NCBI GenBank assembly: GCA_038373885.1
Contig: JAWZYV010019475.1
Coordinates: forward strand, 91,001 to 155,000
DNA from: Cheiracanthium punctorium
Lineage: Eukaryota; Arthropoda; Arachnida; Araneae; Cheiracanthiidae
Length of the DNA stretch: 64,000 nucleotides
Direction: 5' to 3'
Shown: in pieces, positions 10,145 through 22,838 of the stretch
Numbering within the stretch: the stretch's first letter is position 1
Layout of the letters: every line of letters starts with the position of its first letter
The notes under the pieces: generated by a model
Databases searched by the model: none
What the model was told of the DNA's origin: nothing
Seen by the model: the letters and a program-made list of their open reading frames with translations, nothing else
Position numbers and translations under genes: made by a program

Positions 10145-10945
10145 CAGTAGAACTCCAATTATCCGAATCAATTGGGACTAGACCCCATTCGGATAATCAA
10201 AAATTCGGATAATTGGATTTTTTTCCGAAAAAAGGGTCTGGTATGTATTTAATTAATTACTGTATGTATGTATGTTGAAAATGGAAAAAAAAATATTTTT
10301 TTAAGAAAAAGAGATTTTAATTAATTATATGAAAAGGCAACACTTTTACATGTTAAGCATATTTACACGTGCTGTTCATTGGTACAGTATGTACTTACTG
10401 TACAGTCAATGAAAGTCATTGCTTGCTGAACATCTCGGTCAAAGTAAGCTGTTTGACTGTCTTCATACGTTTTCGGGCAGCCAAATCGTGCATCCGCTTG
10501 ACAGTGAGAAGTTGCATATGGTCACAGTCGGACTGGCGCTCCATCCACGTCAATGCAGTTTCAAGGCCAGCAAATGCTTCATTAGCAGATGGTCCCGTGT
10601 CTGCTTCAACTTCAACATTAAGGCCATCTTCTTCCTCGACACTTTCTTCTCTCACACTTTCAGTAAATTCATCATCATTTAGAATTTGAAACCCAGGATC
10701 TGACGAATTACACACCATCCGCTCTACTATATTTTCAGCACTAACTTAGCTGTTAGCTTAACATCCAGGAAGTTTCAGAAGAATGTTTCTGAATTCCTCA
10801 AGTGACACGTCATCCTCATCTTCTCTTGTCTCCTCCCTTTCCGTTTCTGTCTTAATTTTTTTTTTCTGAAATTCTGAAAGCTTTTCGGATAATCAGCAAT
10901 TCGTTTAGTCGGATTTCAGATAATTGGAGTTCGGATAATTGCCAG
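10145..10945 (-). mobile_element. Internally deleted pogo/Tigger-like element
   Basis: The left end reads CAGTAGAACTCCAATTATCC next to TA. The right end carries the reverse complement of AACTCCAATTATC with an extra GGATAATTGCCAG and a following TA. ATTATCCGAA words recur in both subterminal regions, as in Tigger-like elements. Only the tail of the transposase remains, so the middle has been deleted. Confidence 0.75.
10416..10860 (-). pseudogene. Pogo/Tigger (jerky-like) transposase, acidic C-terminal tail
   Basis: The minus frame 10718-10416 has an acidic stretch (SVREESVEEEDG) followed by the tail GLETALTWMERQ, then LLTVKRMHDLAARKR, QLTLTEMF. This pattern (--ALE-ALQWLE--, LL-LKRLRDLAA-KR, Q-TIT-FF) ends many Tigger/jerky transposases. 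Upstream to about 10860 a homologous acidic segment (EDDVSLEEFRNILLKLPG) is interrupted by stops. The CENP-B-like DNA-binding domain and the DDE core are missing. Confidence 0.8.
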
Positions 10946-11069
10946 TATAAGTGGCTATTCTAAAGAAATTTTAAGGATTACCACATCACCAAACAAACGA
11001 AGTGATTAGCGTCCAGTTGTGTTTTGTCCCGTGGGCGCTACTTTACCTAGATACGCCACTGTATGCAGG

Positions 11070-12232
11070 CTCGGCCTTTCGTTTTAAAGGCCCGGTTACA
11101 AACATTTTTTGGGGCCCCAAACATCAAAAACGCTAAAAATTCACGAATGAATAGACGTGTGCTAATAAGGATTACATTAACAATGAGCTAAAGCACCACT
11201 TATACCATATTAATGGTCGTAGTAATCTGAGGTTGAAGTCTAAACTGCACTGAATGTGCATATTAAATCTGTGGAGCCAATTAATTTATCTTCCTCTTTA
11301 GTTAGCCTGCATTCGTAATATTGAAAAATGTTAGAAGTTCTGAGTTTGTTCGTTCTGGAGGGACCCGAGAATGATTTTAATTGGTTTAGAGTACTTTAGT
11401 TAGTTCTGAGATAGTAAAAACCAATATTTTGTTGATAAACCTGATATTTAAAATTCGAAAAAGAAGCCCTCAATGGAAGGGGGGGGGGGAAAGAACAATC
11501 ATAAAGCTTGTTCAAAATTTTTCGTATAGCAAATTAAATAGAATCAATAATTTTCTAAATTAATGAAAGAAAATCCAAATTAATGAAAATGTATGAATAT
11601 CCTTCTTAAGACAATTAATATAATTTAACAGTAATAAAAGCAGCCAATTTACTATTCAGTGCTGCTAATATAAATGATTTGTCTCTAAATTTAGCGACTT
11701 TTCACTGTATTTAGTGAATAAATTTTCTACTTTGGGAATTGATATTTTTGGTGATTTTGATCTTTAATTTAGACATTCAGAGGAATTTGGAGTATTGTTT
11801 CAAACTTTTCAAACCGGTTCAGTAATACTTTAGAAAAGAAATGAAGTGTGATGAAAGAATTAAGATAATAGGATTGCACATTGGTATGTATATAGAAAAT
11901 ACAAATTAATGATGGATGATGAACAGACGTACTATGAACGTAGGCAGGGGATGGGCCACGGAGGCCTTGACCCCTCTTGAAATTCGGAATTTTGTTCATT
12001 GGAATTCAGTAATCAAGCTTTTCCGTGAAAATTTTACCTTTGCTATCTTTTGGGTCCGCCCCGAAATTTTTTGCTGTTTACGTGCCGGAGACATATATTT
12101 CTATCATCCACCTTTTATGTGTACTTTTGCTCGCTTTTTTCATACTGTAAATTTTCAAATTTAGTTTGAGTACCATTTTAAGGGTGAATTCTATTATAAA
12201 ATAGAGCGATATTCATTAAAAATCGATTATTA
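11070..12232. other. Spacer without recognised genes
   Basis: AT-rich, with a GGCCC/GGGGCCCC-containing patch near 11080-11125 and a G run at about 11480 that look like decayed repeat DNA. No ORF with recognisable homology. Confidence 0.4.
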
Positions 12233-12240
12233 ATTCTAAT

Positions 12241-12417
12241 CAGTGGCGTAGCCAGAAATTTTTCATTGGGGGGGGGTACGACTTCTGTAACTCACATATA
12301 TATGTATACGGCTGTGTGATAAGGGAGTGAAGAATATACATTTTGTATGGCAAAAAATTCCCCATGGGGTGGGGTTATGACCCCCCTAACTCCCCAACCC
12401 CCTTGGTTACGCCCCTG
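12241..12417 (-). mobile_element. hAT-type MITE, CAGTGGCGTAGCCA family (copy 1, reversed)
   Basis: This 177-bp element has left end CAGTGGCGTAGCCAG and right end TGGTTACGCCCCTG, with a perfect 8-bp duplication attctaat at 12233-12240 and 12418-12425. The interior AGTGAAGAATATACATTTTG is the reverse complement of the interior of the copies at 33886, 51111 and 58076, so this one is in opposite orientation. Confidence 0.92.
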
Positions 12418-12425
12418 ATTCTAAT

Positions 12426-13015
12426 TATTATTTATTTGGAATTAATATCGATTAATCAATTTTGTATGCTAGACTTGGAAAGAATATTGATATGTTTGAA
12501 ATATTTTATCTTTCTAATGTTCAATAAACACAGTTTTGACTTTTCCAAAAGCATTACACACCACTGGCAGAATAAGTGTTTCATTTGACTACAGAATTTG
12601 GCTTATCATGCATTTATTGAATAAGGATTATATTGGCTTAAATAAGTATCGGAAACAATTAAAATGCATTTAAAACTTAAAAATTTTGACTAAAAGTAAC
12701 TAATAGTTTGCAGTCTGGGTAATTGTAAACTAAATTATTAGGACTAAATAAATGCGTTTCTTCAAAAGTAGAAAAAATGATGATTAAATTGGCAAAGTTT
12801 AATCCACAATTTAGGCATGTGAAAACGTGAAATCGTATAAAATTCAAGTTGTATCTGAAAAATCTTTTTTTAATTATTTTTAAAATTTTAATGTAAAACG
12901 TACGCAGATGTTAATGTAGTCTAATACGAATGCCGTTTCGAAAGTAAGTTTCTTAAACTTTTTCTCATGAAAACTTTATTGCTTAAAAAATAAACACCAT
13001 GCCATCATTAACTAC
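12426..13015. other. AT-rich spacer
   Basis: No gene, repeat boundary or RNA signal seen. Confidence 0.4.
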
Positions 13016-13023
13016 ATACCTTA

Positions 13024-13529
13024 CAGTGGCATATTGAGGGGGTGGTTTTGGGGGTGAGACAACCCCCCCCCCCATAAATTTTCAGGAAGGGCCTCATTAA
13101 TGGCAGTGAGAGTCGGGCCTACAAAATAGGAAGGGCTCTATATCTTCCAACTTCTAATTTTTAGTTAGAAATTTTAGAGATATTTTATGCATAACTTATT
13201 TTTACAATTTTAAATATGAAGTAGAATAGAGTTCTTTTTTGTGCAGTGGAAATATCCGATGATAAAGACCTATTCTTAAAAACAGATTGGGATACTCTGT
13301 GGCAACAAATGATAACTGGGCCTCATCTTCACATATTTTTTCAAGCTTAACCACTGTTAATCGAATTATGGTCCATTTTTCTCGCATGTATGCTATCTCT
13401 TAAGCTCTTGTCAGGACCTCAATATTTATTAAAAAGGGCCTTTTTGAAGCTTACTATTTCCAGACCTCAAAATGTTTCGTTGCGGCATTCCCTAAAACCC
13501 CCTGAAATATTTTTCTGGGTACGCCACTC
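13024..13529. mobile_element. hAT-type non-autonomous element, 506 bp
   Basis: Left end CAGTGGCATATTGAGGG and right end CTGGGTACGCCACTC, with flanking atacctta (13016-13023) and ataccttg (13530-13537), 7 of 8 identical. G and C runs follow the left terminus. No transposase remains. Small frames inside it, such as 13202-13387 minus, have no homology. Confidence 0.75.
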
Positions 13530-13537
13530 ATACCTTG

Positions 13538-16500
13538 CACTATTTTTCGTCATAGTCACCACCGACATGAGGCATTTGTCGTAGCGTGCAATCTTTTGGA
13601 AGAAACTACAGTGGTAAAACTTCGTGACCTGGTGATAACATCGGAAGCCGCATCCTCGGGAAGTCACTTTAATGCTAAGGTGGAACAGGCTGTGCGACAA
13701 TTCTTTGAATCACAAGGCAGGATTTAATTTTCTAGCAAACCTTCGATTTTGATTTTCCAGCGGCATCGGCATATTATTTTTTGGAGTTTATAAAGGTAAT
13801 TTCATTTGATATGTTTAATATCCTTTTCTCGGTTTAATACCATAGAAACTCAATGGGAAAACACGTGTAGTCGATTCTCACTCACATTACACACTTGCAC
13901 TGTCACATCGAAATGCTCTGAATGTGTTGAAATGTTGATTAGGATAGCTGTTCCAGCACACTTTGTTGCACAGCGGCAGTCTCAACGGCTAGAGGTATAT
14001 TCTTCCACGGTAGATAACTACCGACAGTTTATATCCCAGCTCCACTTTGAAGAGTCGTAAGCGGAGGCTTGATTCTTCCTCTCGTGGTTAGCTAAACCAG
14101 GTTAAACCAGTTGTAAAAAGTCGACAAGCCAGTAGACAACGAACGACTGGATAAGGCTAGTTGGTAAATTGTTGACTGTCGGTAGCTCTCTATCGGGAGA
14201 GAATAGAGTACCGGGACAGTACGTTTTGCCTCTTAAGGCACACCATCTCGTAACCCTTTACTAACAAGATAATGCCCGGCCTCATACGACTCCTTTGGGC
14301 TGCTTCCGTGTGATTTCATTACTGCTTTGGCCTGCAACACTCCCACAGACGCCGGATTCGATCCTCTCTCTATGTTTGAACAAGAGTTGTGATAGCATGG
14401 CAAAATGACTCACAGGATACAATTAGACACCTGTAAAACACTTGCTTGTACATAGGTTTGCATGGCGCCCAGGGGGAATTATATACAAAATACTCATTAT
14501 TCAATGTACTGTTGTGACCCATTGCTTGGTCCCACAATCATGCTATTTTAATGGTTTTTTACATGAGCTACAGGTATCTCAAATTTTATTAAAAGAAATC
14601 ATAGTCTTCATTGTGTTTCATCATTCTTGAAAAGGTGTAAATTTGGATAGTAAAAATTATTTATTATCACTACGCATAATCAACTGAAACAGAAAGAATT
14701 TTATAGAATGATATAGACTAGTTACCTAAATATCTGTCAAAATAATTTATAAGTAGAAACAATTATTGTATAACGATATAAATTTGGCTGTACAACTTGG
14801 ATGTACTCAGAGAAAAATGACATATTATGCAGTAATTTTTTTGTCCATCAGCCAGCAGAAACAAAGAAACAAGAATCCCCATAAATTCCTTCAGACTTTT
14901 GAAAACCTAATAATGGAGGCACTGAAAACATTTATGTGGTCAAATAAAATTTATTTTGTATTGGTGCCTTTGACATGAAAAGATCTATGAATTGCTTGCA
15001 TTGTAAGCCTGGAACATTTATCTAAGAAATAGCCCTTTCACAATGGTGCAGTTTTCCAGGCATACATCTGGTCACTATCACACACACACCGTTACTTATT
15101 TTCTATCATTTTTCATGATAAGTACGTTCGTATTTTTAGCAAGACTTTCTGATCGAAAAGGTAAACACTCAGTGACACTACAGTTATCAAAAAAATGAAA
15201 GTTTATTTAAATTTTCAAAAGAGCCACGATGATAGATAAATAGATTAAGTAATTATATCCTATGGCGTTCAATTATTAATATTTTGTGAGTATTTTTAAT
15301 GGAAAATTACAGCTTTTAACTGAATTATTGTCAGTAGTATCTGAGAAAATTTTAAGGAGTGTAACGATAAAAGTCTTTCCTTTATTTCAAGTTTTCACAA
15401 ATTTTGCGGTTAATAAACAGTCAGCCGAAATACATAACAACTTAAATAATGAGAGATTCATTGGAAAAGTTAAGTTTCTTTTGATGGCTGCAAAGTTATA
15501 TGATCGATTCCATTTACGGTAAACATGATGACAAACAACTTCCTTACTTTTCCTTAAGCATTAAATACTAATCGTAATAAAATTTGATGTGCTGATGCAT
15601 AAATAAGCGACATTTCTCCTCCCCTAAAATCGTCTTTCACTCTACCAGGAAGATATTTATGTTAATAATGTAAAACTATGTCTAAACAGATTTGACAGTA
15701 AACAGCATGGCTTTGGAATGACGTCTCATCATTATAGTACAATACTGAATCGGTGTAGATTTCAACTTCAGAAAGTTTGGAACTTCAAAACAAGGCTCAT
15801 CTACAGTGTAAGGGAATGGAGAAAATTAAATTTTAAAATGTGTTTTTAGAGTTCGACTCATATATGTAAAAATGCGAAGTTTGTGATATGCTGCTAATAT
15901 TTAAGGATACAGTTATACATATGTAATAAACATTTTCAGAATATTCTTAAGAGGTGTACATATTATACTCTTTCGTACACGCCTAATGGATTCACAAGAA
16001 CACATGCACATTTATCTAAGAATGTTTTTATCGGAAAACATTCTACACAGTTAAGGAATGGACATTTAAAATTTTGCACAGCTATATGAAAAGATGCAAA
16101 GAAATATTTGTAAAAAATCCGAACTTTACTCTTATTGTGAGCTTTTATTTTCACTATTTTTAATTTTGAAAACGTCTTCGGCCTTAGACAAATCTATTTG
16201 AAACTTTGAACTGACATGCAAAACTAAAAAAGTAGAAAGAATCTTATCTATTTAATAAATTAGATATCCTGAATTTTGGACTATGTTCAATTCCGAAAGA
16301 ATGCATGTATGACATTGTTAGACTAACGGGAATGAAAATTTTTACAGACATGCACATGTTTAATCAGTGGCGAACTAAAGGAGCGGGGGGGGGGAGGGCG
16401 GTCCTTCAGTCGCCTTTCCTTTTCATCATAAATAAAAATATTTTCATTTGCCATGATACCGTGCATTAGAAAAGATTGCGGGGATTGCATGTACTTAAAA

Positions 16501-16794
16501 TTACACGGGATAAAGGAATTCCAGCAGAGGCTGACAAATTCAAGAACAGAAGGGGCAGATGCCCCAGGCCCTACTAATTAAGATAGAACATCATTGTATT
16601 TTGTTAGAAATGTATGAATTGTTAGTATGTTTGACATGTATATCAGTGGCATCCCCTAACTTCAAACTCAAGGTGCTAGCAAAAAGAAAAGTTGTTTACA
16701 CTCTATATCAAGTTCAAGTAGTTGCGTATGAGGAGGGAATGTCACCGAGCTTAAACCTTCTTTCACGGTAAACCTGTTCACTTTCTACTTTACA
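13538..16794. other. Long spacer without confident features
   Basis: Only short frames, none recognisable. A CCGGATTCGATCC word near 14352 resembles an RNA polymerase III B box, but no matching A box or SINE body was found. CAGTGGCGAACTAAAGG near 16364 and CAGTGGCATCCCC near 16651 look like single hAT termini without partners. Confidence 0.4.
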
Positions 16795-16943
16795 AGACAC
16801 AACGGTAAAGATGCCCTTCTGTGTCCAGCGTTGCTTCCTAACAAGATCTTTGAAAGTCAGTTGGGCCTTGCACTCGGCAGACATTCAAAGATATATCTTG
16901 GAAAACAACGCTGGATAAAAGGAAAATTTTTATCCTTGTGTCT
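16795..16943. mobile_element. Short palindromic MITE or foldback repeat
   Basis: Arms of about 58 bases (16795-16852 and about 16887-16943) are inverted copies: AGACACAACGG... on the left against ...CCTTGTGTCT on the right, with TCCAGCGTTG / CAACGCTGGA and AAGATCTTTGAAAG / CATTCAAAGATATATCTT inside. The centre is about 35 bases. No obvious target duplication. Confidence 0.7.
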
Positions 16944-18744
16944 CTGCAAAGATGAAAGCGAACAGATAGGTTAAATTGGGGTTAAAATTTAAAAGAAAAA
17001 AGAAAAATTAAAATGAAAGCCCAGCCGCTCAGAAAATCTTGTGACCGTGACTAAGTTTACAGAATATAATTGCATAAAAAATGAACCTGTATAAAATCAG
17101 CTACATTTTAGAGAAAATTGGATGGATGTACTCTTTCAAGAACTTTAAATTTGAAAAATAATTTATAACGCATGTAATTTAGAAAGTCAAAAAGAAATGT
17201 CTAAACTTTTGTAGTGGAAAGCATGGTCCAAACGCCCTAAAGAGAGAGAGAATTACGATTCTGACAAGCCATTTGAGAAGGTTTTTTTTTTTCTGATTTT
17301 CATCGTTGACACACAATTTTCGTACCCAGAGGAAATGGCTCTAATGTGTGTACCTATACAATCAATATACATGGAAAAAAATCAGTGCATGTTTATGCTT
17401 TATGTGCGTATTAATACAAATGCCAATATCAGTACGTAGAGACCTCCATGAGAAATATCTGACCGGTCTTCATGCTGGCTTAGTCAGGTTCTGAATATCA
17501 GAAAAAACTGTAAGCAATAACTTTACTCTGAAATCAGATAAATGTGCACAGTTAGTTATAAACATAATGAAACTGAAAACCATCTGTGACCCAAGTACCA
17601 CATATGCAACGGTAAGATTTATATAGGAAACGTTTATAATACACTCCATCCTGTTTTTGTGCGGTGGACAGGAACCGCATAAAAGAAAACACATAAAAAA
17701 AATCGCAAGTTTTCATAGCTACTTCACGAGTAGCTATGAAAATAGTTTACGCAACACAATTAGAACATTTTCTTATGCGATAAATAGGGACAGCGTAAAA
17801 AAGTCAATATGTATAGAATTCAATACATATGTAAAGTAAGTTGCTGACGCAATACTTATATAATGTGATGAAATACATATCAAAAATCGAAAAAACTAAA
17901 TGGCCAATCAATCAAACCTACTAATTTTTTTATTGATAACTTCGTTAGTTATGTTCCAATTAGATTGAAATTTCCATATACCGAACAAAAAAAAATCCCG
18001 CAAAAAAGCAATTTTGAGTGTATAAATTAAATTTACCATGCTTTTGCCAATAAACGGAGTTTCATAACACAAGGCTGCACTTTATTCACACATTCCTAGA
18101 TGGAATATAGCGAATGGGGAATGTAGGACAGCTCATTTTGACTCGGCGGACCCTTCTTAATGTGGAGTTTTAGCATGCCAGTGAAACTTGTGTCCAAAGC
18201 CATATGAATAAAGCCTAGACAGTGCAATGGTGGCAGCTGCTCCAATCTTTTGATCAAACCCCCCCCCCTCCCCCCCCCTAAAAATATCATGAGTGATGAC
18301 ACAATTGTCTGTTGTAGAAAAATCTGAATTTCCCTTCTTCACTTCATCAATTTTGAAAAAATTGTTGAAATTAATGAGGTTCCATAGGTTACTATTGATT
18401 GATATAGCTTTAATACAATAACAAAAAAAAAATCTCACAGCACGGTGAAAAGTAAATATGAGGTATAATTATGACATTACAACTTGTGTGCATAAAAGTT
18501 TTATACTTTTATGCAATAAAAGTCGTATACATATATGACTTAACCCAGACAGGTTTGGTCTAAAGTACCTTTATGTTTTGAAATGGGCCTATTTAAGAAT
18601 GTTTTAATGTACGCCGAGTGAGACACCGAATTTCAAGTGTATGGAGGGGGGGCGGAGACACTTCTCCTTTGACTTCTCTCCTGGAGTTCTGTGTAATCTT
18701 TAACATTCCTTTCAGAGGCATTGCACGGGCATATCAGGCAAGGC
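16944..18744. other. Spacer
   Basis: AT-rich. A 12-bp stem (TTTCATAGCTAC / GTAGCTATGAAA, 7-base loop) sits near 17710-17740, and long C runs occur at about 18258-18280. No recognised gene. Confidence 0.4.
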
Positions 18745-21700
18745 ATTTAAATTTCTATCGCCATCTCAGAATTTCATGAATTTTTTTTTTCTTGTGTTGC
18801 CTTACCCAAGGAAAGAATAAATCTGAAATATTTTTGATTTACCTCTTTTAGTTTTGGAGTTATGGGGGGTCAAAGCATCCCAGAGGAGTGACGTAGAAAT
18901 AATTTAGGGCCATTTTCGCCTATTGTCTGGACTGTGACTGGGTTTAAGGTGCTTCAGATAATTCTTTCTTTTTATCTGATAATATACCTTGGATATTAAC
19001 ATCTCAAATTGAAAATTCATTCCAAAATAGTCAGAACCCCCAAGTAAGGCCCCCCAAATACCCCCAATTTCATAAAACATACAGTTTTTAAAAATGCTTT
19101 AAATCTTGGCTCTAGCGTGATACAGAAAAATTTTTTGCACAGTCCAGTTATATATTTTCATATAACGTGAATCCAACGTTAAAAATTTTTGGGCCCCAAA
19201 TGCAATTTCGAAGGATTGGTACAGCTGGCGCCGACTTCCTACACTAGAATTATTGTCATGGAGATGTAGTATCAACCTAATAGATTCATATTATGAAAAC
19301 ACATTTTTTTGAAGGTGCAACTGTTTCTAAGAAAAACCCCAAAAAGTACCTCCCCATTTGGAACATTTCACTGACACGCATGAGGCATTTCGGCGTTACT
19401 TTTAGAAGTTTTATCGACTGTAGCAATATTGAAAATTAAACTTGTCCTACATATATCACAAATAGTTCTTTCACAGGGGCACTCATAAGAATTACATTAC
19501 GCTGTATGGGAATCTCTATAACTAATGAACCGATTCGAAAACTTTTTTCACTGATAGAAAGCTACACTGTTCCTGAGTATTATAGGCTACCTTTCATGCA
19601 TGTAGCATAGATAGTTTTTTTACAGGGACATTCAAAAGAATTCTTGTACATTACGTTATATGGACATTTCTGTAACTACTGAACTGATTATAAAGATTTT
19701 TCCATTGAAAACTACACTATTCCTGAGTAACATAAGCTAAAATTCATACATTTACAGGAACACTCAAAATAATTCGTAAATAATGTCATAACTGTCTCCA
19801 TTCGCCAAACGAGGAAAAAAAATCGTATCTAAATTTATTAACTCTACATATACCTTGTCTTATACCTCATTTAAAATAGTCAAAATGTAAATAATATTTA
19901 AATGCAGTCATTTTTGTGTACAGCACAAGTATCATCAATTTCCTTTTTGTTATTCATTCATGTTTCATTTCTTTCTGAACCTAATTCGGAAGCCGGCGCT
20001 TACGCAGTCACTGGTGGGAGCAAATATTTCATAAGTATGAAAATGTTTTTTCGTGATGTAAAAAAATCATTTTAACTGTCGCAGATGCAAAAATGTTACC
20101 AAATTTAAATCACACCTCCACAAAAAAGTCAAACATGCTGAAAAAAAAAATGTTTATGCATGTTTTATAAATGAAACATTTTTATTAAACAGCATTTTAA
20201 GTTTTTCCTGGTTTTAAAATATAATTTCCTCTGGTAAATAAGTACGAAGTAGGTAATATTGAGCTGAACTTCTACTATGAAGTGGAATATTGAAAGTTAT
20301 TTGACATCGGAAGGGTTATTGCTTTATTAGAACAAGATGAGATTGATACGATGAAATATTTTCATGCAGTACCTGGCTCATTCTTTTACTTGGCCACGCC
20401 ACGACAAGATGACGCAGAATACTTCAGACAAGATAATTTTTGCCCCAACTGATTTTACAACAGTTACTCCATTTACACTGCTAATTTAAAAATTATCAAA
20501 ACAGCTCACAATCAAGTATGTAATAGACTTTATAATAGAAGTACGTAAATAACTTGAATTTTTTTTTTTTTTTTTTACTTTTTTGTTCGAGATGATGTTA
20601 GCCGATTTTGTTGTAAAATGGTATACAAGTCAAAAATAAATGATGTAGATTTGTGACAACTTCTTTTATTCGCATTGTTGTTTACATTTTGTTTATTTTA
20701 AATGAAGTATAAGGCATGGTATATGTAAAGTTAATAAATTTAGATAATATTCCCCCCCCTCATTTGGCGTATGGAGACAGTTATGACATTACTTGCGAAT
20801 TATTTTGAGTGTTCCGCTAAATTATGCTACATGCATGAATTTTAGCTTATGTTACTCAGGATTAGAGTGGCTTTTTCAGTGGAAAAATCTTTAGAATCAG
20901 TTCAGTAGTTACAGAAATGCCCATACAGCGTAATGCTCTAGAATACTTTTGAATGTCTCTGTAAAAGAGCTATTTATGCTACATGCATGAAAGGTAGCCT
21001 ATAATACTCAGGAACAGTGAAGTTTTCTATCAGGGAAAAAAGTTTTTGAATTGGTTCAGTAGTTATAGAGATTCCCACACAGCGTAATGTAATTCTTATG
21101 AGTGCCCCTGTAAAAAAACTATTTGTGCTTTGTGGAAGCATATTTGTGATATATGCAGGATAAGTTTAATTTTCAATATTGCTACAGTCGATTAAACTTC
21201 TAAAAGTAACGCCAAAAAGTTCCGTGCGTGTCAGTGGAATGTCCCAAATAAGGATAAGGAGGTGCATTTTGGAATTTTTCTTAGAAACAGTTGTACCTTC
21301 AAAAAATGTTTTTTCATAATATGAAACTACTGGGATGATACTACATCTCCATGCCAATAGTTCTCCTGTGGGAAGTCGCCGCCAGCTGTACCAATCCTTC
21401 GAAATTGCATAAATTAACGTTAAGGACCACGGGGCCCCACCCTGTTCAGAGGGGCCATGTGGGCCTTCAAAAATTTTTAACATCGGATTCACTTTATATG
21501 AAAATGTATAACTGCACAGTGGAAAAATTTTTTCTGTATCATGTCAGAGCCAAGATTTGAAACATTCTTAAAAACTGTATGTTTTATGAAATTGGGGGTA
21601 TTTAGGGTCTTTGTTTGTTTTCGAATGAAATTTCAATTTCAGATGTTAATATTGAAGATATGTTGTCAGGTAGAAAGAAAAAATTCTCTGAAGCACCTCA

Positions 21701-21895
21701 GAGCTAGTCACAGTCGAGACATAAAGTGGCAAAAGTGGCCCTAAATTATTTCTACGTCACCCCTCTTGGGTACTTTGTCCCCCCATACCTCCAAAACTAA
21801 AAGAGGTAAATAAAAAATATTTCAGATTTGTTCTTTCCTTGGGTAAGGCAACACAAGAAAAAAATTCATTAAATTCTGAGACGGTAATTTAAACT
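18745..21895. mobile_element. Foldback-type element with arms of about 1.15 kb
   Basis: The sequence from about 18748 to 19898 recurs as a diverged reverse complement at about 21893 to 20682. Paired landmarks include CTTGTGTTGCCTTACCCAAG (18789) with CTTGGGTAAGGCAACACAAG (21838), and GACAGTTATGACATTA (about 20775) with AATGTCATAACTGTC (about 19782). Between the arms lie about 780 bp of unique sequence with no recognisable transposase. The inner half of each arm holds 130-150-bp direct repeats built around TTCCTGAGTA, CAGGG-CA-TCA-AAGAATT and GAACTGATT words. No flanking target duplication was found. Confidence 0.8.
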
Positions 21896-21974
21896 TTTTT
21901 CTTTTTTTGCCCGATTTGCTCTTGCAAAGAGAAAACTGAAATTGCAAAGCAGAATTTTCAATCTACCTGGGGGC

Positions 21975-22640
21975 TCCTGACAGCTGGGTCCCAATTTAGG
22001 GCGACTGAAAAGATTCCCGTTCTAAGAAAAACGGCGAGTAATATATCGACTTAAAACTGAATAAGGAATTTAGAACGATACTCACCCGAACCTCAAACGC
22101 TTCCAGAAGTGCAAAGAAAACGAGAGTTGGCCATACAATAAAAAAACTACTCCAGAGGAACATTAACACTGTTTACATTTTTCTTGAAATGTGTTCACTT
22201 CGAATATTTACGAGCAAGCATACGACTTGCTTGCTTTACGGTTATGCATGAGACATGCTAAACCCGCGAAAGGCGGCTTGGTCTCTACTACTCACGGAGA
22301 AAGGGAGAAGGCACAAACAACACAACTACACTATCAATCTTTGAGGCTTTTAGAAAACTCCAACAGAGCCTTACCACCAAAATATGAGCGCAAAACAAAA
22401 GAGATAATCTGATCAAATGAGCTGCAAGTAGGGTGATCGAGTTTAGAGAACAGGGAGAAGCGATAGCGTACGACTTTCAAAAACAAACCAGAACCAAAAC
22501 ATATCGAATTCTATTCTGGGAACAACCCGTTACTATTTCCCCGGAAGAAAACATTCTATTTTCAAGAGTACATGAAAGTAAGACAGAAAAGTCTAAAAGA
22601 GATCAATTTTGATGTCAATTCTCCCAGAAATTTTCCCTGG
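21975..22640 (-). repeat. Probable LTR, copy A (minus orientation)
   Basis: This block is homologous, in the same orientation, to about 29880-30362. Shared words include GAAAAGATTCCC, AAAAACGGCGAGTAATATAT, GGAATTTAGAACGATACT, GAAAACGAGAGTTGGCCA, CAAACCAGAACCAAAACAT and TACATGAAAGTAAGACA. Copy A has about 200 extra bases in the middle. It adjoins the integrase end of the decayed BEL/Pao element, where a 3' LTR should be. LTR identity is inference from that position and from repetition. Confidence 0.55.
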
Positions 22641-22838
22641 GGTGGCGAGGTCATTGAAGGCAGGCGAGTGAACTCCTGGAACTGAAACGGACACTGGCAG
22701 CTTCCTGGAGCAGTCCTTAGGGTGACTAATCTCACGAAGTCTTCCGGCCCAAGCCGAGTGGTGATGCAACGGGAACGCAGATATTTTCTTTCCCACCTTT
22801 ACTGACAACCGAGCGCATTTTTCCGAAAAAGTAAACCT

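Larger units (their letters stand above)
9741..11061. mobile_element. Non-autonomous hAT element with nested pogo insertion
   Basis: Left end CAGTGGCGCATCTGGGG pairs with right end CTAGATACGCCACTG. Flanking 8-mers are tctgcagg (9733-9740) and tatgcagg (11062-11069), 7 of 8 identical. An 801-bp pogo-like element (10145-10945) lies within. Outside it there is about 520 bp of hAT sequence with no recognisable transposase. The 107-codon plus frame at 9759-10082 has no homology I can name. Confidence 0.82.

Noticed and set aside
10369..10689. Two plus-strand frames of 87-106 codons
   Set aside because: Antisense to the pogo transposase tail.
14340..14370. B-box-like word CCGGATTCGATCC
   Set aside because: No A box at a suitable distance and no repeated body, so a SINE or tRNA call is not supported.
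16364..16680. CAGTGGCGAACTAAAGG and CAGTGGCATCCCC as hAT left ends
   Set aside because: No matching inverted right end or 8-bp duplication was found for either.
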